64,000 bases of DNA from Petrolisthes cinctipes. Lineage: Eukaryota > Arthropoda > Malacostraca > Decapoda > Porcellanidae. Under the pieces are notes generated by a model. It ran no database searches. It was not told the DNA's origin and saw only the letters and a list, made by a program, of their open reading frames with translations. Location of the stretch: the NCBI GenBank assembly GCA_033782935.1, contig JAWQEG010000501.1:3423501-3487500 (forward strand), given 5' to 3'. Numbering within the stretch: the first letter of the stretch is position 1; each line of letters starts with the position of its first letter. Shown piece by piece: positions 49,501-62,200 of the stretch. A program made the position numbers and the translations under genes.

Positions 49501-52500
49501 GGTCCCAAAAGCGATCTGTACATGCCTACTCCGTGATACAGTATTTTCAAAATACAGGCCCAAAATATGCTCATAATCTATATTTTAGGTGCCCAAAGTC
49601 AATATGTGTATGCATCTTCTGTACCCGTTAATTTGCCAAATTCAAGCTCAAAACACCCGAAAATTCGATATTTTTGGGTCCCAGAAGCGATCTTCACATG
49701 CTTAATTAGTGCTAGAATATTTTCAAAATATAGGATAAAAACATGCTGAAAATCGATATTTTAGGTGCCAAAAGTCAATATGTCTATGCATCTTCTGTAC
49801 CCGTTTATATCCCAAATTCAGACTCAAAACACCCGAAAATTCGATGTTTTTGGGTCCCAGAAGCGATCTGTACATGCCTACTCCGTGTTAGAGTATTTTC
49901 AATATACAGGCCCAAACCTTCCTGAAAATCAATATTTTAGGTGCCCAAAGTCAATATGTGTATGCATCTTCTGTACCCGTTTGTTTCCCAAATACATCCT
50001 CAAAACACCCGAAAATTCGATATCCTTGAGTCCCAGAAGCGATCTGTACATGCCTACTCAGTGCTAGAATTTTTTCAAAATATGGGCCCAAAACATGCAA
50101 AAAATCGATATTTTAGGTGTCCAAAGTCGATATGTGCATGAATATTCTGTACCCGTTTATATCTCAAATTCAGGCTCAAAACACCCGAAAATTCGATATT
50201 TTTGGGTCCCAAAAGCGATCTGTACATGCCTACTCCGTGTTTCAGTATTTTCAAAATACAGGGCCAAAACATGCTGAAAATCGATATTTTAGGTGCCCAA
50301 AGTCAATATGTGAATGTATCTTCAGTACCCGTTTATATCTCATATTCAGGCTCAAACCACCCGAAAATTCGATATTTGTGGGTCCCGGAAGCGATCTGTA
50401 CATGCCTACTCAGAACTAGAATATTTTCAAAATATAGTCCCAAAATATGCTAAAAATCGATATTTTGGGTGCCCAAAGTCGATATGTGCATGCATCTTCA
50501 GTACTCGTTTATATCTCAAATTCAGGCTCAAAACACCCGAAAATTCGATATTTTTGGGTCCCAGAAGCGATCTGTACATGCCTACTCAGTGCTAGAATAT
50601 TTTCAAAATATAGGCCCAAAACATGCTAAAAATTGATATTTTGGGTGCCCAAAGACGATATGTGCATGCATCTTCAGTACCCGTTTATATCTCAAATTAA
50701 GGCTCAAAACACCCGAAAATTCGATATTTTTGGGTCAAAGAAGTAATCTGTAAATGCCTACTCAGTGCAAGAATTTTTTAAGAATATAGGAACAAAACAT
50801 GCTGAAAATCGATATTTTAGGTGTCCAAAGTCGATATGTGCATGCATCTTCTGTACCCGTTTATATATCAAATTCAGGCTCAAAATACCCGAAAATTCTA
50901 TATTTTTGGGTCCCAGAAGCGGTCTGTATATGCCTACTCCGTGTTCGAGTATTTTCAAAATACAGGCCCAAAACATGCTGAAAATCAATATTTTGGGTGC
51001 CCAAAGTCGATATGTGCATGCATCTTCAGTACCCGTTTATATCTCAAATTCAGGCTCAAAACACCCGAAAATTCGATATTTGTGGGTCCCAGAAGCGATC
51101 TATACATGCCTACTCAGTGCTAGAATATTTTCAAAATATAGTCCCAAAACATGCTAAAAATCGATATTTTGGGTGCCCAAATTCGATATGTGCATGTATC
51201 TTCAGTACCCGTTTATATCTCAAATTCATGCTCAAAACACCCGAAAATTCAATATTTTGGGGTCCCAAAAGCGATCTGTACATGCCTACTCCGAGCTAGA
51301 ATGTTTTCAAAATATAGGCTTAAAACATGCTAAAAATCGATATTTTAAGTGTCCAAAGTCGATATGTGCATGCATCTTCTGTACCCGTTTATATCTCAAA
51401 TTCATGCTCAAAACACCCGAAAATTCGATATTTTTGGGTCCCAGAAGCGATCTGTACATGCCTACTCAGTGCTAGAATTTTTTAAGAATATGGGAATAAA
51501 ACATGCTGAAAATCGATATTTTAGGTGCCCAAAGTCGATATGTGCATGCATCTTCTGTACCCGTTTATATCTCAAATTCAGGCTCAAAACACCCGAAAAT
51601 TAGATTTTTTTAGGTCCCAGAAGCGATCTGTACATGCCTACTCTGTGTTAGAATATTTTTAAAATACAGGCCCAAAACATGCTACAAATCAATATTTTAG
51701 GTGCCCAAAGTCAATATTTGCATTCATCTTCTGTACCCGTTTATATCCAAAATTCAGACTCAAAACACCCGAAAATTCGATATTTTTGGGTCCAAGAAGC
51801 AATCTGTACATGCCTACTCAGTGCTAGAATATTTTCAAAATATGAGCCCAAAACATGCTGAAAATCGATATTTTAGGTGCCCAAAGTCGATATGTGCATG
51901 CATCTTCTGTACCCGTTTATATCTCAAATTCTGGCTCAAAACACCCGAAAATTCGATATTTTTGGGTTCCAGAAGAGATTTGTACATGCCTACTCCGTGT
52001 TAGAGTATTTTTAAAATACAGGCCCAAAACATGCTGAAAATCGATATTTTAGGTGCCCAAAGTCAATATGTGTATGCATCTTCTGTATCCGTTTATATCC
52101 CAAATTCATGCTAAAAAAAACTAAAAATTCGATATTTTTTTGTCCCAGAAGCGATCTGTACATGCCTACTCAGTGCTAGAATATTTTCAAAATATAGTCC
52201 AAAAACATACTAAAAATCGATATTTTGGGTGCCCAAAGTCGATATGTGCATGCATTTTCAGTACCCGTTTATATCTCAAATTCAGGCTCAAAACACCCGA
52301 AAATTCGATATTTGTGGGTCCCGGAAGCGATCTATACATGCCTATTAAGTGCTAGAATATTTTCAAAATATAGGCCCAAAAAATGCTAAAAATCGATATT
52401 TTGGGTGCCCATAGTCGATATGTGCATGCATCTTCAGTACCCGTTTATATCTCAAATTCCGGCTCAAAACACCCGAAAATTCAATATTTTGGGGTCCCAG

Positions 52501-55220
52501 AAGCGATCTGTACATGCCTACTCCGTGCTAGAATGTTTTCAAAATATAGGCTTAAAACATGCTAAAAATCGATATTTTAAGTGTCCAAAGTCGATATGTG
52601 CATGCATCTTCTGTACCCGTTTATATCTCAAATTCAAGCTCAAAACACCCGAAAATTCGATATTTTTGGGTCCCAGAAGTGATCTGTAAATGCCTACTCA
52701 GTGCTAGAATTTTTTAAGAATATGGGAACAAAACATGCTGAAAATCGATATTTTAGGTGTCCAAAGTCGATATGTGCATGCATCTTCTGTACCCGTTTAT
52801 ATCTCAAATTCAGGCTCAAAAAACCCGAAAATTAGATATTTTTGGGTCCCAGAAGCGATCTGTATATGCCTACTCCGTGTTAAAGTATTTTCAAAATACA
52901 GGCCCAAAACATGCTGAAAATCAATATTTTAGGTGCCCAAAGTCAATATGTGCATGCATCTTCTGTACCCGTTCATATCTCAAATTCAGGCTCAAAACAC
53001 CCGGAAATTCGATATTTTAGGGTCCCAGAAGCGATCTGTACATGCCTACTCAGTGCTAGAATATTTTCAAAATGTAGTCTCAAAACATGCTAAAAATCGA
53101 TATTTTGGGTGCCCAAAGACGATATGTGCATGCATCTTCAGTACCCGTTTATATCTCAAATTCAGGCTCAAAACACCCGAAAATTCGATATTTGTGGATC
53201 CCAGAAGCGATCTATACATGCCTACTCAGTGCTAGAATATTTTCAAAATATAGTCCCAAAACATGCTAAAAATCGATATTTTGGGTGCCCAAAGTCGATA
53301 TCTGCATGTATCTTCAGTACCCGTTTATATCTCAAATTCATGCTCAAAACACCCGAAAATTCAATATTTTGGGGTCCCAGAAGCGATCTGTACATGCCTA
53401 CTCCGAGCTAGAATGTTTTCAAAATATAGGCTTAAAACATGCTAAAAATCGATATTTTAAGTGTCCAAAGTCGATATGTGCATGCATCTTCTGTACCCGT
53501 TTATATCTCAAATTCATGCTCAAAACACTCGAAAATTCGATATTTTTGGGTCCCAGAAGCGATCTGTACATGCCTACTCAGTGCTAGAATTTTTTAAGAA
53601 TATGGGAATAAAACATGCTGAAAATCGATATTTTAGGTGCCCAAAGTCAAATTGTGCATGCATCTTCTGTACCCGTTTATATCTCAAATTCAGGCTCAAA
53701 ACACCCAAAAATTTGATTTTTTTAGGTCCCAGAAGCAATCTGTACATGCCTACTCCGTGTTAGAGTATTTTCAAAATACAGGCCCAAAACATGCTACAAA
53801 TCAATATTTTAGGTGCCCAAAGTCAATATTTGCATTCATCTTCTGTACCCGTTTAAATCCAAAATTCAGACTCAAAACACCCGAAAATTCGATATTTTTG
53901 GGTCCCAGAAGCGATCTGTACATGCCTACTCAGTGCTAGAATATTTTCAAAATATGAGCCCAAAACAAGCTGAAAATCGATATTTTAGGTGCCTAAAGTC
54001 GATATGTGCATGCATCTTCTGTACCCGTTTATATCTCAAATTCTGGCTCAAAACACCCGAAAATTCGATATTTTTGGGTTCCAGAAGCGATCTGTACATG
54101 CCTACTCAGTGCTAGAGTATTTTTAAAATACAGGCCCAAAACATGCTGAAAATCGATATTTTAGGTGCAAAAAGTCAATATGTGTATGCATCTTCTGTAT
54201 CCGTTTATATCCCAAATTCATGCTAAAAAAAAACAAAAATTCGATATTTTTGGGTCCCAGAAGCGATCTGTACATGCCTACTCAGTGCTAGAATATTTTC
54301 AAAATATAGGCTTAAAACATGCTAAAAATCGATATTTTAAGTGTCCAAAGTCGATATGTGCATGCATCTTCTGTACCCGTTTATATCTCAAATTCATGCT
54401 CAAAACACCCGAAAATTCGATATTTTTGGGTCCCAGAAGCTATCTGTACATGCCTACTCCGAGCTAGAATGTTTTCAAAATATAGGCTTAAAACATGCTA
54501 AAAATCGATATTTTAAGTGTCCAAAGTCGATATGTGCATGCATCTTCTGTACCCGTTTATATCTCAAATTGATGCTCAAAACACTCTAAAATTCGATATT
54601 TTTGGGTCCCAGAAGCGATCTGTACATGCCTACTCAGTGCTAGAATTTTTTAAGAATATGGGAATAAAACATGCTGAAAATCGATATTTTAGGTGCCCAA
54701 AGTCGATATGTGCATGCACCTTCTGTACCCGTTTATATCTCAAATTCAGGCTCAAAACACCCAAAAATTCGATTTTTTTAGGTCCCAGAAGCAATCTGTA
54801 CATGCCTACTCCGTGTTAGAGTATTTTCAAAATACAGGCCCAAAACATGCTACAAATCAATATTTTAGGTGCCCAAAGTCAATATTTGCATTCATCTTCT
54901 GTACCCGTTTATATCTAAAATTCAGACTCAAAACACCCGAAAATTCGATATTTTTGGGTCCCAGAAGCGATCTGGACATGCCTACTCAGTGCTAGAATAT
55001 TTTCAAAATATGAGCCCAATACAAGCTGAAAATCGATATTTTAGGTGCCTAAAGTCGATATGTGCATGCATCTTCTGTACCCGTTTATATCTCAAATTCT
55101 GGCTCAAAACATCCGAAAATTCGATATTTTTGGGTTCCAGAAGAGATCTGTACATGCCTACTCCGTGTTAGAGTATTTTTAAAATACTGGCCCAAAACAT
55201 GCTGAAAATCGATATTTTAG

Positions 55221-56276
55221 GTGCCCAAAGTCAATATGTGTATGCATCTTCTGTATCCGTTTATATCCCAAATTCATGCTAAAAAAAAAAAAAAAATCGA
55301 TATTTTTGGGTCCCAGAAGCGATCTGTACATGCCTACTCAGTGCTAGAATATTTTCAAAATATAGTCCAAAAACATACTAAAAATCGATATTTTGGGTGC
55401 CCAAAGTCCATATGTGCATGCATTTTCAGTACCCGTTTATATCTCAAATTCAGGCTCAAAACACCCGAAAATTCGATATTTGTGGGACCCAAAAGCGATC
55501 TATACATGCCTATTAAGTGCTAGAATACTTTCAAAATATAGGCCCAAAAAATGCTAAAAATCGATATTTTGGGTGCCCAAAGTCGATATGTGCATGCATC
55601 TTCTGTACCCGTTTATATCTCAAATTCTGGCTCAAAACACCCGAAAATTCGATATTTTTGGGTTCCAGAAGAGATTTGTACATGCCTACTCCGTGTTAGA
55701 GTATTTTTAAAATACAGGCCCAAAACATGCTGAAAATCGATATTTTAGGTGCCCAAAGTCAATATGTGTATGCATCTTCTGTATCCGTTTATATCCCAAA
55801 TTCATGCTAAAAAAAAAAAAAAAATCGATATTTTTGGGTCCCAGAAGCGATCTGTACATGCCTACTCAGTGCTAGAATATTTTCAAAATATAGTCCAAAA
55901 ACATACTAAAAATCGATATTTTGGGTGCCCAAAGTCCATATGTGCATGCATTTTCAGTACCCGTTTATATCTCAAATTCAGGCTCAAAACACCCGAAAAT
56001 TCGATAGTTGTGGGACCCAAAAGCGATCTATACATGCCTATTAAGTGCTAGAATACTTTCAAAATATAGGCCCAAAAAATGCTAAAAATCGATATTTTGG
56101 GTGCCCAAAGTCGATATGTGCATGCATCTTCTGTACCCGTTTATATCTCAAATTCTGGCTCAAAACACCCGAAAATTCGATATTTTTGGGTTCCAGAAGA
56201 GATTTGTACATGCCTACTCCGTGTTAGAGTATTTTTAAAATACAGGCCCAAAACATGCTGAAAATCGATATTTTAG
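55221..56276. repeat. Recent 3-monomer tandem duplication inside the long HOR
   Basis: Segments 55221-55748 and 55749-56276 are 528 bp each and nearly identical, sharing the 16-A run, the GTGGGACCC variant and the CCTATTAAGTGC variant. The corresponding place in the next unit (59621 on) has a single copy, so the duplication happened after the units separated or was lost there. Confidence 0.85.
55281..55296. repeat. A16 homopolymer in a satellite monomer subtype
   Basis: In one monomer subtype the usual CTCAAAACACCCGAAAATTCG stretch has become CATGCT followed by 16 A and then TCGATATT. The same run occurs at 55809-55824, 59681-59696 and 63201-63216. Less-eroded relatives at 54227, 58627 and 62499 read as A-runs broken by a single C, which looks like the intermediate state. 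Confidence 0.85.
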
Positions 56277-59200
56277 GTGCCCAAAGTCAATATGTGTATG
56301 CATCTTCTGTATCCGTTTATATCCCAAATTCATGCTAAAAAAACCTAAAAATTCGATATTTTTGGGTCCCAGAAGCGATCTGTACATGCCTACTCAGTGC
56401 TAGAATATTTTCAAAATATAGTCCAAAAACATACTAAAAATCGATATTTTGGGTGCCCAAAGTCGATATGTGCATGCATTTTCAGTACCCGTTTATATCT
56501 CAAATTCAGGCTCAAAACACCCGAAAATTCGATAGTTGTGGGTCCCGGAAGCGATCTATACATGCCTATTAAGTGCTAGAATATTTTCAAAATATAGGCC
56601 CAAAAAATGCTAAAAATCGATATTTTGGGTGCCCATAGTCGATATGTGCATGCATCTTCAGTACCCGTTTATATCTCAAATTCCGGCTCAAAACACCCGA
56701 AAATTCAATATTTTGGGGTCCCAGAAGCGATCTGTACATGCCTACTCCGTGCTAGAATGTTTTCAAAATATAGGCTTAAAACATGCTAAAAATCGATATT
56801 TTAAGTGTCCAAAGTCGATATGTGCATGCATCTTCTGTACCCGTTTATATCTCAAATTCATGCTCAAATCACCCGAAAATTCGATATTTTTGGGTCCCAG
56901 AAGTGATCTGTACATGCCTACTCAGTGCTAGAATTTTTTAAGAATATGGGAACAAAACATGCTGAAAATCGATATTTTAGGTGTCCAAAGTCGATATGTG
57001 CATGCATCTTCTGTACCCGTTTATATCTCAAATTCAAGCTCAAAACACCCGAAAATTCGATATTTTTGGGTCCCAGAAGTGATCTGTAAATGCCTACTCA
57101 GTGCTAGAATTTTTTAAGAATATGGGAACAAAACATGCTGAAAATCGATATTTTAGGTGTCCAAAGTCGATATGTGCATGCATCTTCTGTACCCGTTTAT
57201 ATCTCAAATTCAGGCTCAAAAAATCCGAAAATTCGATATTTTTGGGTCCCAGAAGCGATCTGTATATGCCTACTCCGTGTTAAAGTATTTTCAAAATACA
57301 GGCCCAAAACATGCTGAAAATCAATATTTTAGGTGCCCAAAGTCAATATGTGCATGCATCTTCTGTACCCGTTCATATCTCAAATTCAGGCTCAAAACAA
57401 CCGGAAATTCGATATTTTAGGGTCCCAGAAGCGATCTGTACATGCCTACTCAGTGCTAGAATATTTTCAAAATATAGTCTCAAAACATGCTAAAAATCGA
57501 TATTTTGGGTGCCCAAAGACGATATGTGCATGCATCTTCAGTACCCGTTTATATCTCAAATTCAGGCTCAAAACACCCGAAAATTCGATATTTGTGGATC
57601 CCAGAAGCGATCTATACATGCCTACTCAGTGCTAGAATATTTTCAAAATATAGTCCCAAAACATGCTAAAAATCGATATTTTGGGTGCCCAAAGTCGATA
57701 TGTGCATGTATCTTCAGTACCCGTTTATATCTCAAATTCAGGCTCAAAACACCCGAAAATTCAATATTTTTGGGTCCCAGAAGCTATCTTTACATGCCTA
57801 CTCCGAGCTAGAATGTTTTCAAAATATAGGCTTAAAACATGCTAAAAATCGATATTTTAAGTGTCCAAAGTCGATATGTGCATGCATCTTCTGTACCCGT
57901 TTATATCTCAAATTCATGCTCAAAACACTCGAAAATTCGATATTTTTGGGTCCCAGAAGCGATCTGTACATGCCTACTCAGTGCTAGAATTTTTTAAGAA
58001 TATGGGAATAAAACATGCTGAAAATCGATATTTTAGGTGCCCAAAGTCGATATGTGCATGCATCTTCTGTACCCGTTTATATTTCAAATTCAGGCTCAAA
58101 ACACCCAAAAATTTGATTTTTTTAGGTCCCAGAAGCAATCTGTACATGCCTACTCCGTGTTAGAGTATTTTCAAAATACAGGCCCAAAACATGCTACAAA
58201 TCAATATTTTAGGTGCCCAAAGTCAATATTTGCATTCATCTTCTGTACCCGTTTATATCCAAAATTCAGACTCAAAACACCCGAAAATTCGATATTTTTG
58301 GGTCCCAGAAGCGATCTGTACATGCCTACTCAGTGCTAGAATATTTTCAAAATATGAGCCCAAAACAAGCTGAAAATCGATATTTTAGGTGCCTAAAGTC
58401 GATATGTGCATGCATCTTCTGTACCCGTTTATATCTCAAATTCTGGCTCAAAACACCCGAAAATTCGATATTTTTGGGTTCCAGAAGCGATCTGTACATG
58501 CCTACTCAGTGCTAGAGTATTTTTAAAATACAATCCCAAAACATGCTGAAAATCGATATTTTAGGTGCCCAAAGTCAATATGTGTATGCATCTTCTGTAT
58601 CCGTTTATATCCCAAATTCATGCTAAAAAAAAACAAAAATTCGATATTTTTGGGTCCCAGAAGCGATCTGTACATGCCTACTCAGTGCTAGAATATTTTC
58701 AAAATATAGGCTTAAAACATGCTAAAAATCGATATTTTAAGTGTCCAAAGTCGATATGTGCATGCATCTTCTGTACCCGTTTATATCTCAAATTCATGCT
58801 CAAAACACCCGAAAATTCAATATTTTTGGGTCCCAGAAGCTATCTGTACATGCCTACTCCGAGCTAGAATGTTTTCAAAATATAGGCTTAAAACATGCTA
58901 AAAATCGATATTTTAAGTGTCCAAAGTCGATATGTGCATGCATCTTCTGTACCCGTTTATATCTCAAATTGATGCTCAAAACACTCTAAAATTCGATATT
59001 TTGGGGTCCCAGAAGCGATCTGTACATGCCTACTCAGTGCTAGAATTTTTTAAGAATATGGGAATAAAACATGCTGAAAATCGATATTTTAGGTGCCCAA
59101 AGTCGATATGTGCATGCACCTTCTGTACCCGTTTATATCTCAAATTCAGGCTCAAAACACCCAAAAATTCGATTTTTTTAGGTCCCAGAAGCAATCTGTA

Positions 59201-62200
59201 CATGCCTACTCCGTGTTAGAGTATTTTCAAAATACAGGCCCAAAACATGCTACAAATCAATATTTTAGGTGCCCAAAGTCAATATTTGCATTCATCTTCT
59301 GTACCCGTTTATATCTAAAATTCAGACTCAAAACACCCGAAAATTCGATATTTTTGGGTCCCAGAAGCGATCTGGACATGCCTACTCAGTGCTAGAATAT
59401 TTTCAAAATATGAGCCCAATACAAGCTGAAAATCGATATTTTAGGTGCCTAAAGTCGATATGTGCATGCATCTTCTGTACCCGTTTATATCTCAAATTCT
59501 GGCTCAAAACATCCGAAAATTCGATATTTTTGGGTTCCAGAAGAGATCTGTACATGCCTACTCCGTGTTAGAGTATTTTTAAAATACTGGCCCAAAACAT
59601 GCTGAAAATCGATATTTTAGGTGCCCAAAGTCAATATGTGTATGCATCTTCTGTATCCGTTTATATCCCAAATTCATGCTAAAAAAAAAAAAAAAATCGA
59701 TATTTTTGGGTCCCAGAAGCGATCTGTACATGCCTACTCAGTGCTAGAATATTTTCAAAATATAGTCCAAAAACATACTAAAAATCGATATTTTGGGTGC
59801 CCAAAGTCCATATGTGCATGCATTTTCAGTACCCGTTTATATCTCAAATTCAGGCTCAAAACACCCGAAAATTCGATATTTGTGGGACCCAAAAGCGATC
59901 TATACATGCCTATTAAGTGCTAGAATACTTTCAAAATATAGGCCCAAAAAATGCTAAAAATCGATATTTTGGGTGCCCAAAGTCGATATGTGCATGCATC
60001 TTCTGTACCCGTTTATATCTCAAATTCTGGCTCAAAACACCCGAAAATTCGATATTTTTGGGTTCCAGAAGAGATTTGTACATGCCTACTCCGTGTTAGA
60101 GTATTTTTAAAATACAGGCCCAAAACATGCTGAAAATCGATATTTTAGGTGCCCAAAGTCAATATGTGTATGCATCTTCTGTATCCGTTTATATCCCAAA
60201 TTCATGCTAAAAAAACCTAAAAATTCGATATTTTTGGGTCCCAGAAGCGATCTGTACATGCCTACTCAGTGCTAGAATATTTTCAAAATATAGTCCAAAA
60301 ACATACTAAAAATCGATATTTTGGGTGCCCAAAGTCGATATGTGCATGCATTTTCAGTACCCGTTTATATCTCAAATTCAGGCTCAAAACACCCGAAAAT
60401 TCGATATTTGTGGGTCCCGGAAGCGATCTATACATGCCTATTAAGTGCTAGAATATTTTCAAAATATAGGCCCAAAAAATGCTAAAAATCGATATTTTGG
60501 GTGCCCATAGTCGATATGTGCATGCATCTTCAGTACCCGTTTATATCTCAAATTCCGGCTCAAAACACCCGAAAATTCAATATTTTGGGGTCCCAGAAGC
60601 GATCTGTACATGCCTACTCCGTGCTAGAATGTTTTCAAAATATAGGCTTAAAACATGCTAAAAATCGATATTTTAAGTGTCCAAAGTCGATATGTGCATG
60701 CATCTTCTGTACCCGTTTATATCTCAAATTCATGCTCAAATCACCCGAAAATTCAATATTTTTGGGTCCCAGAAGTGATCTGTACATGCCTACTCAGTGC
60801 TAGAATTTTTTAAGAATATGGGAACAAAACATGCTGAAAATCGATATTTTAGGTGTCCAAGGTCGATATGTGCATGCATCTTCTGTACCCGTTTATATCT
60901 CAAATTCAAGCTCAAAACACCCGAAAATTCGATATTTTTGGGTCCCAGAAGTGATCTGTAAATGCCTACTCAGTGCTAGAATTTTTTAAGAATATGGGAA
61001 CAAAACATGCTGAAAATCGATATTTTAGGTGTCCAAAGTCGATATGTGCATGCATCTTCTGTACCCGTTTATATCTCAAATTCAGGCTCAAAAAATCCGA
61101 AAATTCGATATTTTTGGGTCCCAGAAGCGATCTGTATATGCCTACTCCGTGTTAAAGTATTTTCAAAATACAGGCCCAAAACATGCTGAAAATCAATATT
61201 TTAGGTGCCCAAAGTCAATATGTGCATGCATCTTCTGTACCCGTTCATATCTCAAATTCAGGCTCAAAACAACCGGAAATTCGATATTTTAGGGTCCCAG
61301 AAGCGATCTGTACATGCCTACTCAGTGCTAGAATATTTTCAAAATATAGTCTCAAAACATGCTAAAAATCGATATTTTGGGTGCCCAAAGACGATATGTG
61401 CATGCATCTTCAGTACCCGTTTATATCTCAAATTCAGGCTCAAAACACCCGAAAATTCGATATTTGTGGATCCCAGAAGCGATCTATACATGCCTACTCA
61501 GTGCTAGAATATTTTCAAAATATAGTCCCAAAACATGCTAAAAATCGATATTTTGGGTGCCCAAAGTCGATATGTGCATGTATCTTCAGTACCCGTTTAT
61601 ATCTCAAATTCAGGCTCAAAACACCCGAAAATTCAATATTTTTGGGTCCCAGAAGCTATCTTTACATGCCTACTCCGAGCTAGAATGTTTTCAAAATATA
61701 GGCTTAAAACATGCTAAAAATCGATATTTTAAGTGTCCAAAGTCGATATGTGCATGCATCTTCTGTACCCGTTTATATCTCAAATTCATGCTCAAAACAC
61801 TCGAAAATTCGATATTTTTGGGTCCCAGAAGCGATCTGTACATGCCTACTCAGTGCTAGAATTTTTTAAGAATATGGGAATAAAACATGCTGAAAATCGA
61901 TATTTTAGGTGCCCAAAGTCGATATGTGCATGCATCTTCTGTACCCGTTTATATTTCAAATTCAGGCTCAAAACACCCAAAAATTTGATTTTTTTAGGTC
62001 CCAGAAGCAATCTGTACATGCCTACTCCGTGTTAGAGTATTTTCAAAATACAGGCCCAAAACATGCTACAAATCAATATTTTAGGTGCCCAAAGTCAATA
62101 TTTGCATTCATCTTCTGTACCCGTTTATATCCAAAATTCAGACTCAAAACACCCGAAAATTCGATATTTTTGGGTCCCAGAAGCGATCTGTACATGCCTA